Source of the DNA: Streptomyces sp. TS71-3
Lineage (GTDB): Bacteria; Actinomycetota; Actinomycetes; Streptomycetales; Streptomycetaceae
DNA: 64,000 nucleotides
NCBI RefSeq assembly: GCF_018327685.1
Contig: NZ_BNEL01000003.1
Location: 3,100,001 to 3,164,000 of the forward strand
Direction of reading: 5' to 3'
Part shown: in pieces, positions 8,428 to 16,396 of the stretch
Numbering within the stretch: position 1 is the stretch's first letter
Layout of the letters: every line of letters begins with the position of its first letter
Notes under the pieces: model-generated
Databases searched by the model: none
What the model was told of the DNA's origin: nothing
The model's input: only the letters and a program-made list of their open reading frames with translations
Made by a program: the position numbers and the translations under genes

Positions 8428-9839
8428 CCGTCACCAGCTCGGGGCCGCTGCCCGAGGAGACGTACGACGTCGCGGTGATCGGCGCCGGTGTCGTCGGCGC
8501 CGCGATCGCCCGCGAGCTGGCCCGCCACCGGGGCCTGAGGATCGCGCTGGTGGAGGCGGCCGAGGACGTCGGCGAGGGCACCTCCAAGGCCAACACCGCC
8601 ATCCTGCACACCGGATTCGACGCGGCGCCCGGCTCCCTGGATGCCCGGCTGACCGCCGACGGCTCCCGGCGCCTCGCCCGGTACGCCGCCGAGGTCGGCA
8701 TCCCGGTCGAACGCGTCGGCGCGCTCCTCGTCGCCTGGGACGCGGAGCAGCTCGCGCGCCTGCCCGAACTGGCCGGCAAGGCCGAGCGCAACGGTTACCA
8801 CGACACCCGCCTCCTCGACGCCGACGAGCTCCACGCGCTCGAACCCCGCCTCGGCCCCGGCGCCCTGGGCGCCCTCGAAGTGCCGGGGGAGAGCATCATC
8901 TGCCCCTGGACCACCACGCTCGCCTACGCCACCCACGCCGTGCTCGCCGGCACCGACCTCCACCTCAACTGCCCCGTGAACGGCATCCGGCAGGACGGGG
9001 ACCGGCACGAGCTGAGCTGTGCCCGGGGGCGGCTCAGCGCCCGGTACCTGGTGAACGCCGCGGGCCTGAGCGCCGACACCGTCGATGCGATGCTCGGCCA
9101 CCACGACTTCACCGTCACCCCGCGCCGCGGCCAGCTCATCGTCTTCGACACCTTCGCCGGAGACCTCGTCCGGCACATCCTGCTGCCCGTCCCCACCGCC
9201 CTCGGCAAGGGCGTGCTGGTCGCGCCCACCGTGTACGGCAACGTCCTGCTCGGCCCGACCGCCGAGGACCTGCCCGACAAGCGCGCCACCGAGTCCACCG
9301 CCGGCGGGCTCGCGGCGCTGACCGGCAAGGGCCGGCGGATCCTGCCCGCGCTGCTCGACGAGGAGGTCACCGCCGTGTACGCCGGCCTGCGCGCCGCGAC
9401 CGGCCAGGACGACTACCGGATCCGGGCCCACCCCGAGCAGCGGGCGGTCACCGCCGGCGGCATCCGCTCCACCGGCCTCACCGCGTCCATGGGCATCGCC
9501 GCCCATGTCACCGGCCTGCTCGCCGAGGTGGGACTCGACCTCGGCGCCGCCGGCGAGCTGCCCCCGCTGCGCATGCCCCCGCTCGGCCGCACCGCCGCCC
9601 GGCCCTGCCGGCAGTCCGGCCTCGTCGCCGCCGACCCCGAGTACGGCACCGTCGTCTGCCACTGCGAGCTGGTCTCCCGAGGGGAGATCCGCGACGCGCT
9701 CGCCGCGCCCGTGCCGCCGCGCTCGCCGGCCGGGCTGCGCCGCCGCACCCGGGCCGGCGCGGGGCGCTGCCAGGGCGCCTGGTGCGGCGCCGCGCTCCGC
9801 GACCTGCTGGAGCGCTCGCCGGTGCGGGAGGGCGTATGA
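8424..9839 (+). CDS. FAD-dependent glycerol-3-phosphate-dehydrogenase-like oxidoreductase with C-terminal BFD-type [2Fe-2S] domain
   Basis: 471-aa flavoprotein of the DAO/GlpA type. The GTG start overlaps the kinase stop (GTGA). Residues 13-45 form the FAD Rossmann fold (VIGAGVVGAAIAREL). Residues 50-370 are the DAO fold with KANTAILHTGFDA and the RRGQ segment. Residues about 400-465 are a BFD-like iron-sulfur domain with CHCE followed by CQGAWC, which binds [2Fe-2S] in bacterioferritin-associated ferredoxin relatives. It would oxidise the phosphorylated (or a related) polyol made by the kinase, passing electrons through the cluster to the next flavoprotein. The same kinase/GlpA-like/NAD-FAD trio occurs in Thermotoga-type gene clusters. 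The actual substrate is inferred. Confidence 0.85.
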   Translation: MTVTSSGPLPEETYDVAVIGAGVVGAAIARELARHRGLRIALVEAAEDVGEGTSKANTAILHTGFDAAPGSLDARLTADGSRRLARYAAEVGIPVERVGALLVAWDAEQLARLPELAGKAERNGYHDTRLLDADELHALEPRLGPGALGALEVPGESIICPWTTTLAYATHAVLAGTDLHLNCPVNGIRQDGDRHELSCARGRLSARYLVNAAGLSADTVDAMLGHHDFTVTPRRGQLIVFDTFAGDLVRHILLPVPTALGKGVLVAPTVYGNVLLGPTAEDLPDKRATESTAGGLAALTGKGRRILPALLDEEVTAVYAGLRAATGQDDYRIRAHPEQRAVTAGGIRSTGLTASMGIAAHVTGLLAEVGLDLGAAGELPPLRMPPLGRTAARPCRQSGLVAADPEYGTVVCHCELVSRGEIRDALAAPVPPRSPAGLRRRTRAGAGRCQGAWCGAALRDLLERSPVREGV

Positions 9840-11074
9840 ACGAGCCGTCCGCACGGAGCGTCGACGTGCTGGTGGTGGGCGCCGGCCCGGCCGGGCTGGC
9901 CGCGGCGACGCGGCTCGCCGCGCGCGGCGCGGGCCGGGTGCTGGTGCTGGACCGCGAGCAGCAGCCCGGCGGCGTGCCGCGCCACTGCGAGCAGCGCGGC
10001 TTCGGGCCGCCGGGCCGCTGGTGGACCGGCCCCGAGTACGCCGCACGGGCCGCCGAGGCCGCGGTCGGCGCCGGCGCCGAGCTGAGCTGCGGCACCACCG
10101 CGCTCGGCTGGGCCGGGCCCACCACCCTCGACACCACGGGACCCCAGGGGCCCGAGCGGATCACCGCGCGGACGGTGGTACTCGCCACCGGCGCGCGCGA
10201 ACGCCCGCGCAGCGCCCGCCTCGTCCCCGGCACCCGCCCCGCCGGAGTGCTCACCACCGGCGAGCTCCAGCAGACCGTGCACCTCTACGGCCAGCAGGCC
10301 GGGCGGCGGGCCGTCGTCGTCGGCGCGGAACCGGTCGCTTATGTGGCGCTGGACGCGTTGCGCCGGGCCGGCACCGAGACCGTCGCCATGGTCACCGGCC
10401 TGCCCCGGTCCCAGGCGCACGCGGCCCGTGCCCAGTGGGCCCGGCTGGTGGGCCGGGTGCCGCTGCTGACCGGCGCCGAGGTCGTCGAGGTACTGGGCCG
10501 CCCGCGGCTGACCGGACTGCGGCTGCGCCGGCACGACGGGCGCGGCGCCGTGCTGGCCTGCGACACGGTCGTCTTCACGGGGGACTTCACGCCGGACCAG
10601 GTGCTGGCCAGGCAGGGCGGCATCGCGCTCGACGCGGGCACCCGGGGGCCGGCCGTGGACGCGGCGTTCCGTACCTCGCACCCCGGCGTGTTCGCGGTGG
10701 GCAGCGTGCTGCACGCCGCCGAGAGCGCCCGGGTCGCGGCGCACGAGGGGGCTCTTGCCGCCCGCTCGGTGCTGTGCCACCTGACCGGGCCGGGCCGCTG
10801 GCCCACCGCGGGCGCGACGGTGCGGGTCGAGCCGCCGCTGCGCTGGATCGCCCCGAACCGCCTGACTGCCGGCGCGCCCACCGCCTGCACTTTCCTGCTG
10901 CGCACCGACCGCTTCCTCGCCCGGCCGCTTCTCCGCGTCAGCCAGGACGGCCGCACCCTGCACTGCGAACGGCTCCACCGCACCGCGGTACCGGGCCGTC
11001 CCGTGCCGCTGTCGGGCACCTGGACGGCACAGGTGGACCAGGAGGGCGGGGCGGTGCGGGTGGAGGTGGACTGA
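9836..11074 (+). CDS. NAD(P)/FAD-dependent oxidoreductase, partner of the GlpA-like protein
   Basis: 412-aa flavoprotein. ATG 9836 overlaps the preceding stop (ATGA). The N-terminal FAD motif is VVGAGPAGLAAATRLAA. A second nucleotide-binding segment (VVVGAEPVAYVALDAL) lies near residue 160 and the C-terminal FAD motif is VFAVGSVLHAAE. The core resembles PF07992 enzymes such as the subunits of sarcosine or glycine oxidase-type dehydrogenases. With the two upstream genes it probably forms an NAD(P)-linked polyol-phosphate dehydrogenase complex. No GlpC-like quinone-linked subunit is encoded, which suggests electron transfer to NAD(P) rather than quinone (inference). Confidence 0.82.
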   Translation: MNEPSARSVDVLVVGAGPAGLAAATRLAARGAGRVLVLDREQQPGGVPRHCEQRGFGPPGRWWTGPEYAARAAEAAVGAGAELSCGTTALGWAGPTTLDTTGPQGPERITARTVVLATGARERPRSARLVPGTRPAGVLTTGELQQTVHLYGQQAGRRAVVVGAEPVAYVALDALRRAGTETVAMVTGLPRSQAHAARAQWARLVGRVPLLTGAEVVEVLGRPRLTGLRLRRHDGRGAVLACDTVVFTGDFTPDQVLARQGGIALDAGTRGPAVDAAFRTSHPGVFAVGSVLHAAESARVAAHEGALAARSVLCHLTGPGRWPTAGATVRVEPPLRWIAPNRLTAGAPTACTFLLRTDRFLARPLLRVSQDGRTLHCERLHRTAVPGRPVPLSGTWTAQVDQEGGAVRVEVD

Positions 11075-11112
11075 GCGGCCGGCAGACGAACGTCATGGGT
11101 GGCTCTGCGGAC

Positions 11113-11142
11113 GGCCGGGGCTCCGGGTCCTGAGCCCCGGCC
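11113..11142. terminator. Bidirectional terminator between convergent genes
   Basis: Perfect 11-bp stem GGCCGGGGCTC/GAGCCCCGGCC (11113-11123 with 11132-11142), 38 bases after the kinase operon and 17 bases beyond the end of the crotonase gene. Confidence 0.75.
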
Positions 11143-11158
11143 GGTCGCGTCCGCGGCC

Positions 11159-11920
11159 TCAGTCCTCGAAGGCCCCGTGCCGCCCGGCGCCCCCCGCGAA
11201 CCGTGCCGCGCCCTCCAGGGCAGCGCCGAGGACGCCGGTGCCGTGCCGCAACTCGGCCGCCATCGCGGCCTGTTCGTCCAGCCCCTCCTGGTCCAGGACG
11301 GAGGCCCGGTCGGCGCGCAGGCACGCCTGCGGGAAGCCGGCGAGGCGCCCGGCCAGCGCCTCCGCCTCCGCGCGGGCCCGGCCGGGCGCGACGACACGGT
11401 TGGCGAGGCCCATCGACAGGGCCTCAGCGGCGGGCACCGGGCGGCCCGTGAGAATCATGTCCATGGCCCGTCCGGTGCCGATCAGCCGGGGCAGCCGCAC
11501 CGTTCCCCCGTCGATCAGGGGCACGCCCCACCGGCGGCAGAACACCCCGAAGACGGCGTCCTCCTCGGCGACGCGCAGGTCGCACCAGAGCGCCAGTTCG
11601 AGGCCGCCGGCCACCGCGTGCCCCGCCACCGCCGCGATCACCGGTTTGGACAGCCGCAGGCGGGTCGGCCCCATCGGCCCGTCCCCGTCCGCCACCACCC
11701 GGTTGGCGCGCTCGGTGCCCAGGGCCTTGAGGTCGGCGCCCGCGCAGAACGTACCGCCCTCACCCCAGAGCACCGCCGCCCGCGCCGTGTCGTCCGCCTC
11801 GAAGGCGCGGAAGGCCGCGGTCAGTTCGGCCGCGGTCGGCCCGTCGACGGCGTTGCGGGCCTCGGGCCGCGACAGCACGACCGTGGTGACGTGTCCCGCG
11901 CGTTCGGTGCGGACGGGCAT
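11159..11920 (-). CDS. Crotonase-fold (enoyl-CoA hydratase/isomerase family) protein
   Basis: 253-aa acyl-CoA enzyme. It has the oxyanion-hole segments FCAGADLKAL and HAVAGGLELAL, and TVRLPRLIG of the family. The Glu of GGLEL (rat enoyl-CoA hydratase Glu144 equivalent) is kept. The second catalytic Glu (164, in FGQPE) falls on Cys in FGVFC. That pattern is typical of crotonases that are not classical hydratases, so it may be an isomerase or hydrolase or an enzyme of unknown activity. The ATG start follows a GAGGGAGC stretch. It is transcribed alone, with no fatty-acid-degradation partner beside it, so the pathway cannot be inferred. Confidence 0.85.
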   Translation of the reverse strand: MPVRTERAGHVTTVVLSRPEARNAVDGPTAAELTAAFRAFEADDTARAAVLWGEGGTFCAGADLKALGTERANRVVADGDGPMGPTRLRLSKPVIAAVAGHAVAGGLELALWCDLRVAEEDAVFGVFCRRWGVPLIDGGTVRLPRLIGTGRAMDMILTGRPVPAAEALSMGLANRVVAPGRARAEAEALAGRLAGFPQACLRADRASVLDQEGLDEQAAMAAELRHGTGVLGAALEGAARFAGGAGRHGAFED

Positions 11921-12091
11921 GTCGGCTCCCTCTGCTCTTCCGGTGCCGGGAACGGAGATCCCGGGCGTGCGGCCGCCGGTGGCCGTGGAGCGTGGCGGCG
12001 GCAGCCGAAGGATAGGCGAGGAACCGCGGGGCGGGCCGGAGAGCCGCGCGCGGGCGCGGCGGTGAGCGCTGCCGGGATGCGGCGGTGAGTG

Positions 12092-12436
12092 CTACCGGTC
12101 GCGCGGGTCCGGACTCAGCACGAGGGCAAGGAGCCCGGGGAAGCGGGCGTCGAACTCCTCGCGGCGCAGCCGGTTGACCCGCTTGGGCCCCACGTCGCGC
12201 TGCTCGATCAGGCCCGTGCCTCTCAGCACCGCGAAGTGATGGCTGAGGGCGGCCTTTCCGACGGGCACGTCGAAGCTGCCGCAGCTGCGGGTCCAGCCAA
12301 GGGAGCCGGACAACTCCCGTACGAGCTTCATCCGTACGGGGTCGGCGAGTGCGGCGAGCGCGGCGAGGACGGGCACGTCGTCCGGGTGCGTGTGCTCCGG
12401 AGCGATCCGGTGACCGGTGCCGGTGGCCTGGGCCAT
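12092..12436 (-). CDS. ArsR-family winged-helix repressor
   Basis: 114-aa DNA-binding protein. ATG 12436 follows GGGAGGG. Residues 18-100 form the winged HTH: ALADPVRMKLVREL is the first ArsR helix pair, and GKAALSHHFAVLRGTGLIEQR is the recognition helix and wing. No metal-site Cys pair (CVC) is seen in the third helix; the lone Cys (RSCGSF) near residue 52 could be a thiol or electrophile sensor. It is divergent from a quinone-oxidoreductase-like gene. The shared 108-bp region holds a 14-bp inverted repeat, the likely binding site for repression of both genes. Confidence 0.88.
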   Translation of the reverse strand: MAQATGTGHRIAPEHTHPDDVPVLAALAALADPVRMKLVRELSGSLGWTRSCGSFDVPVGKAALSHHFAVLRGTGLIEQRDVGPKRVNRLRREEFDARFPGLLALVLSPDPRDR

Positions 12437-12474
12437 GTCGCCCTCCCGCGTCGGTGCCGCCGCCCCGCTTGTGG

Positions 12475-12524
12475 GTGTTCGATGAAAACCACACGCTCTC
12501 ACGTGTTCGCTTTTCATCGAACAC
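12475..12524. promoter_or_regulatory. Operator-like inverted repeat between arsR and the MDR gene
   Basis: Perfect 14-bp arms GTGTTCGATGAAAA (12475-12488) and TTTTCATCGAACAC (12511-12524) separated by 22 bases, which include a further GTGTTCG at 12504-12510. It lies between the two divergent starts, as expected for the ArsR operator. The 11-mer GTGTTCGATGA recurs upstream of the POT gene at 22440-22450. Confidence 0.75.
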
Positions 12525-12544
12525 TCTCCGAGAGGTGCTGTGCC

Positions 12545-13519
12545 ATGCGCGTGGTCGAGTTCCAGGAGTACGGCGGTCCCGAGGTCCTGAAGGTGGTCGA
12601 GGCGCCGGCCCCCGAGCCGGGCCCCGGCCAGGTGGGCATCGACGTGGCCTGCACCGGGGTGAACTTCGTCGACCTCAAGGCCCGCGCCGATGGCTACCGG
12701 GTGCCGCGGCTGGGGTACGTGCCGGGAGTTGAGGTGTACGGGCGGGTGCGGGCGGTCGGGCCGGGCGTGGAGGGCCTGGCCGTGGGGCAGGAGGTGACCG
12801 CCCTGACGGAGGGCGGCGCGTACGCGGACGTGGCGATCGCCGACGCGGCGACCGTCTTCTCCCTCCCCGGGGGCGTCGACCTGCGCACCGCCGCCACGCT
12901 CCCCGCGGTGCTGCCGACGGCGTACGCCCTGGTGCACGCGGTGGGCCGGCTGAAGCCGGGCGAGACGGTACTGGTGCAGGGCGCGGCCGGCGGCGTCGGC
13001 ACGGTCGTGGGCCAACTGGCCGAGGCGGCCGGGGCCGCGGCGGTGTACGGGGTGGTGTCGGGCGAGGGCAAGGCGGCGTACGCCCGCGAGCACGGCTACG
13101 ACGAGGTCTTCGTCGGCGAGTTCACGCAGGCGGTGCGGGCGTCGACCGGCGGCCGCGGCGTCGACCTCGCCCTCGACCCGGTCGGCGGTGAGACGTTCAG
13201 CGCGAGCCTGGCCTCCCTCGCGGCCTTCGGCCGCCTGGTCTCCTTCGGCAACGCCAGCTCCGCGCAGCCGTGGAGCGTGGGGCAGCCGGAGCTCTACCCG
13301 CTGGGCGTCTCGGTGGCCGGCTTCTCGATCCTGACCCTGGCGCGGACGGCCCCGACGGAGCTGCGGGCGCTGGCCGAGCGGGCCTTCGCGACGGTGGCGG
13401 ACGGCACCGTGTCGCTGCCGGTCACGGCGGAGTTCGCTCTGGAGGAGGCAGCGGAGGCGCACCGGCTGATGGGGGCGCGGGGGAGCACGGGCAAGCTGCT
13501 CCTGCGAGTGGGCGGCTGA
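12545..13519 (+). CDS. Quinone-oxidoreductase-like medium-chain dehydrogenase/reductase
   Basis: 324-aa zinc-independent MDR enzyme, probably NADPH-dependent reduction of quinones or enones. ATG 12545 lies just past GAGAGGTG. It has the GroES-like domain (residues 1-120, with GVNFVDLKAR and GVEVYGRV) and the Rossmann domain with VLVQGAAGGVGTVVGQLA (about residues 138-155), typical of QOR. The structural- and catalytic-zinc Cys sets of alcohol dehydrogenases are absent. It is divergent from the ArsR regulator, so expression is probably induced when that repressor is released, for example by reactive electrophiles (inference). Confidence 0.88.
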   Translation: MRVVEFQEYGGPEVLKVVEAPAPEPGPGQVGIDVACTGVNFVDLKARADGYRVPRLGYVPGVEVYGRVRAVGPGVEGLAVGQEVTALTEGGAYADVAIADAATVFSLPGGVDLRTAATLPAVLPTAYALVHAVGRLKPGETVLVQGAAGGVGTVVGQLAEAAGAAAVYGVVSGEGKAAYAREHGYDEVFVGEFTQAVRASTGGRGVDLALDPVGGETFSASLASLAAFGRLVSFGNASSAQPWSVGQPELYPLGVSVAGFSILTLARTAPTELRALAERAFATVADGTVSLPVTAEFALEEAAEAHRLMGARGSTGKLLLRVGG

Positions 13520-13534
13520 GCGCGCACCTCCGAA

Positions 13535-14719
13535 TCATCCAGCGCTGTGGATGCGCCCCGACCGCTCCGTCAACCGCTCCCCGCTGCCGCCCCACCGGGT
13601 GGCGACGATCTCCGCGGCGATCGAGACCGCCGTCTCCTCCGGTGTGCGGGCTCCCAGGTCGAGACCGATCGGTGACGACATCCGGTCCAGCTCCGCCTCG
13701 GTGAGGCCGGCCTCGCGCAGCCGGGTCAGCCGGTCGTCGTGGGTGCGGCGGGAGCCCATGGCGCCGATGTAGCCGAGCGGCAGGCGCAGTGCGACCTCCA
13801 GCAGCGGAACGTCGAACTTCGGGTCGTGGGTGAGCACGCACACCACCGTGCGGCGGTCGATGCGGCCCGCCTCGGCCTCGGCCCGCAGATAGCGGTGCGG
13901 CCAGTCGGTGACGACCTCGGCGGCGTCGGGGAAGCGGCGCGAGGTGGCGAACACCGGACGGGCGTCACACACGGTGACGTGGTAGCCGAGGAAGCTGCCC
14001 ATGCGCGCGGTCGCTGCCGCGAAGTCGATGGCGCCGAAGACGATCATCCGGGGCGGCCTGGCGTGCACGGAGACGAAGAGCGTGAGGTCGTCCCCGCGGG
14101 TGCTGCCGTCGTAGCCGCGGCGCAGCGTGCCCGTCCGGCCCTCGGCGAGCATGCCCCTGGCCGCTTCGGTGGCCGCGCGGTCCAGCAGGTCGGTGCCGAG
14201 GGAGCCCTCTGCGCGGTCGGTGCGCACCACGAGGCGGCGGCCCACCCGGCCGCTCGGGTCGTCACCGCCGAAGGCGCCCGCGTCCTCCCCCTCGCCGTCC
14301 GCCGCGGGCCGGCCCGGGGCGGCGGCGGCCACGCATGTGACCACGGCCACAGGGTCACCCGCGCGCAGCGTGGCGGCCAGCTCGTCGAACCGGGGGAAGG
14401 ACGCGGGATCGATCCGCTCAACGAAGACATCGATGATGCCCCCGCAGGTCAGACCCACCGCGAACGCGTCCTCGTCGCTGACGCCGTACCGCTCCAGGAC
14501 CGGAGTCCCGTCGGCGATCACCTGCTCGCACAGCTCGTAGACCGCGCCCTCGACGCAGCCGCCGGAGACGCTGCCGACGACCGTGCCGTCCGGACCGACC
14601 AGCATCTGGGCCCCGGGCGGTTGCGGCGACGACCGCCACGTCTCGACCACGGTCGCGCACGCGAACGGCTCGCCGGCGCGCCACCAGCGCTCCATCTCCT
14701 CCATCACCAGGCCACGCAT
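13535..14719 (-). CDS. xdhC: XdhC/CoxI-family molybdenum hydroxylase maturation protein
   Basis: 394-aa chaperone that binds the molybdenum cofactor, helps its sulfuration and inserts it into the large subunit. ATG 14719 (MRGLVMEEMERW) is preferred to an upstream start at 14863, because XdhC proteins begin here and the upstream part covers the divergent promoter. It has the XdhC N-terminal domain (SSPQPPGAQMLV, GSVSGGCVEGAV) and the C-terminal Rossmann domain (IVFGAIDFAAATARMGSFLGY, LTHDPKFDVPLLEVAL, GYIGAMGSRRTH). In canonical XdhC the last motif is identical. It is divergent from the three structural genes it probably serves. Confidence 0.92.
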   Translation of the reverse strand: MRGLVMEEMERWWRAGEPFACATVVETWRSSPQPPGAQMLVGPDGTVVGSVSGGCVEGAVYELCEQVIADGTPVLERYGVSDEDAFAVGLTCGGIIDVFVERIDPASFPRFDELAATLRAGDPVAVVTCVAAAAPGRPAADGEGEDAGAFGGDDPSGRVGRRLVVRTDRAEGSLGTDLLDRAATEAARGMLAEGRTGTLRRGYDGSTRGDDLTLFVSVHARPPRMIVFGAIDFAAATARMGSFLGYHVTVCDARPVFATSRRFPDAAEVVTDWPHRYLRAEAEAGRIDRRTVVCVLTHDPKFDVPLLEVALRLPLGYIGAMGSRRTHDDRLTRLREAGLTEAELDRMSSPIGLDLGARTPEETAVSIAAEIVATRWGGSGERLTERSGRIHSAG

Positions 14720-14779
14720 GGGCGAGATGCTCCCTTCCGCCCAACCCTCGGTCCGCAGAAGCGGACCGGCCCCCACTCC

Positions 14780-14823
14780 AATGTAAGAGCTTGATACATT
14801 CAGATGTATGAGCCTCTCACATT
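14780..14823. promoter_or_regulatory. Palindromic operator overlapping the start of the molybdenum hydroxylase operon
   Basis: Imperfect 44-bp dyad: arms 14780-14799 and 14804-14823 match at 16 of 20 positions, with ATACAT-tcag-ATGTAT at the centre and AATGT/ACATT at the ends. It spans the ATG at 14808. A TACATT (14796-14801) could be a -10 box placing transcription at or next to the ATG, giving a leaderless mRNA; no good ribosome site precedes this ATG. The TetR encoded at the operon end is the likely ligand. Confidence 0.6.
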
Positions 14824-15392
14824 CATCGTCGAGCAGCGACGTGGTCCTGCGTGTCAACGGCAAACGTCACGAGGTGACCGTGGACAACCGCTCGACCGTG
14901 CTGGACACGCTGCGTGAGCAACTCGGGCTGACCGGCACGAAAAAGGGATGTGACCACGGCCAGTGCGGGGCCTGCACGGTTCTGGTCGACGGGGAGCGGG
15001 CCAACAGCTGCCTGCTGCTGGCCGTCGCCGCCGACGACCGTGACATCGTCACCATCGAGGGCGTCGCCGACCTGCCGGCCGCGCAGGCGGAATCCGACCT
15101 GCACCCGGTGCAGGAGGCCTTCCTCAAGTACGACGGCCTTCAGTGCGGTTACTGCACGCCCGGCCAGATCTGTTCGGCCGTCGGCGCCCTGGGCGAGGCG
15201 GACCGCGGCTGGCCCAGCGTGGTGACGCAGGACACAGCGGCAGGGATCGGGGGTGCAGCCGCGCTGGACGCCGCGGAGGTGCGCGAGCGCATGAGCGGCA
15301 ACCTGTGCCGCTGCGGTGCCTACGGCGGCATCGTCGAGGCCGTCCTCGAAGCGGCCGCCTCGCCCGCGACCGCGAACGGAGAGGCCCGATGA
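14808..15392 (+). CDS. Molybdenum hydroxylase [2Fe-2S] subunit (PaoA/YagT-like)
   Basis: 194-aa small subunit that carries two [2Fe-2S] clusters and moves electrons from the molybdenum site to FAD. The plant-type ferredoxin domain has GCDHGQCGACTVL plus NSC, with the cluster Cys spacing CxxxxCxxC. The helical domain has CGYCTPG and NLCRCGAY, the second cluster. Length is usual for the PaoA/CoxS group. About 20 extra residues (ADRGWPSVVTQDTAAGIGG) before the final Cys pair are family-typical of YagT-like proteins. It is first of three genes joined by 4-base overlaps, with the operator dyad covering its start. Confidence 0.93.
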   Translation: MSLSHSSSSSDVVLRVNGKRHEVTVDNRSTVLDTLREQLGLTGTKKGCDHGQCGACTVLVDGERANSCLLLAVAADDRDIVTIEGVADLPAAQAESDLHPVQEAFLKYDGLQCGYCTPGQICSAVGALGEADRGWPSVVTQDTAAGIGGAAALDAAEVRERMSGNLCRCGAYGGIVEAVLEAAASPATANGEAR

Positions 15393-16396
15393 AGGAGTTC
15401 GCCTACGTACGGGCCGCCGGTGCCGCCGAGGCCCAGGAACTGGTCGCCGAGCGCCCCGACGCGGTCTTCCTCGGCGGCGGCACCAACCTCGTCGACCTGA
15501 TGAAGCTCGGCGTGACGGAGCCGGGCCTGCTGGTGGACGTCTCCCGCCTGCCGCTGGACACCGTGGAGCACCGCGAGGACGGCTCCGCCCGCATCGGCGC
15601 CACCGTGCGTAACGGGTCGCTCGCCGGCGACGACGGCATCCGCGCCCGGTTCCCCGCGCTCTCCCAGGCACTGCTCGCCGGGGCCTCGGGCCAGCTCCGC
15701 TCCCAGGCCACGATCGGCGGCAACCTCCTCCAGCGCACCCGCTGCGGCTATTTCCAGGACGTCACCAAGCCCTGCAACAAGCGCGAGCCCGGTTCCGGGT
15801 GCCCCGCCGTCGAAGGGGCCCACCGCGAGAGCGCCGTGCTCGGCACCTCGGAGCACTGCGTCGCCTCCCACCCCTCCGACATGGCCGTCGCGATGGTCGC
15901 GCTGGACGCCGTCGCCGAGCTGAGGTCGCCGGACGGCACCACCCGCACCCTGCCCGTCGAGGACCTCTACCTGCTGCCCGGCGACACCCCGCACCAGGAG
16001 ACCGTGCTCGAACGCGGCGAACTGATCACCGCGCTGGAGCTGCCCGCCCCGCCCGCCGGGGCCGTGATGCGCTACCGCAAGGTGCGCGACCGCTGGTCCT
16101 ACGCCTTCGCGCTGGTCAGCATCGCCGCCGTGGTCGAGGTGGCCGAGGACGGCTCGCTCGCGGACGTCCGGATCGCGCTCGGCGGCGTCGGCGTCCGGCC
16201 CTGGCGCGCCCGGGCCGCTGAGGCGGTGCTGCGCGGTGCGCGGCCCACCGACGAGGCGCTGCGCGCCGCTGCCGAGGCGGAGTTCGCGGCAGCCCGCCCG
16301 CTGCCCGGCAACGCGTTCAAGGTGGACCTGGCCGCCGACCTGATCTCCGCCGCCGTGCGTGACCTGGCCGACGAGGCCGGAAGGAAGGACCGTTGA
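15389..16396 (+). CDS. Molybdenum hydroxylase FAD subunit with [4Fe-4S] loop (PaoB/YagS-like)
   Basis: 335-aa medium subunit. ATG 15389 overlaps the preceding stop (ATGA). FAD-binding motifs FLGGGTNLVDLMK (residues 27-39) and SQATIGGNLLQRTRCGYF (about 110-127) are clear. The Cys-rich segment RCGYFQDVTKPCNKREPGSGC followed by SEHC is the extra [4Fe-4S] site seen in periplasmic aldehyde oxidoreductase PaoB, absent from ordinary xanthine dehydrogenases. This points to the PaoABC/aldehyde oxidase branch rather than purine catabolism. The enzyme here has no Tat signal in any subunit, so it is likely cytoplasmic. Confidence 0.92.
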   Translation: MKEFAYVRAAGAAEAQELVAERPDAVFLGGGTNLVDLMKLGVTEPGLLVDVSRLPLDTVEHREDGSARIGATVRNGSLAGDDGIRARFPALSQALLAGASGQLRSQATIGGNLLQRTRCGYFQDVTKPCNKREPGSGCPAVEGAHRESAVLGTSEHCVASHPSDMAVAMVALDAVAELRSPDGTTRTLPVEDLYLLPGDTPHQETVLERGELITALELPAPPAGAVMRYRKVRDRWSYAFALVSIAAVVEVAEDGSLADVRIALGGVGVRPWRARAAEAVLRGARPTDEALRAAAEAEFAAARPLPGNAFKVDLAADLISAAVRDLADEAGRKDR

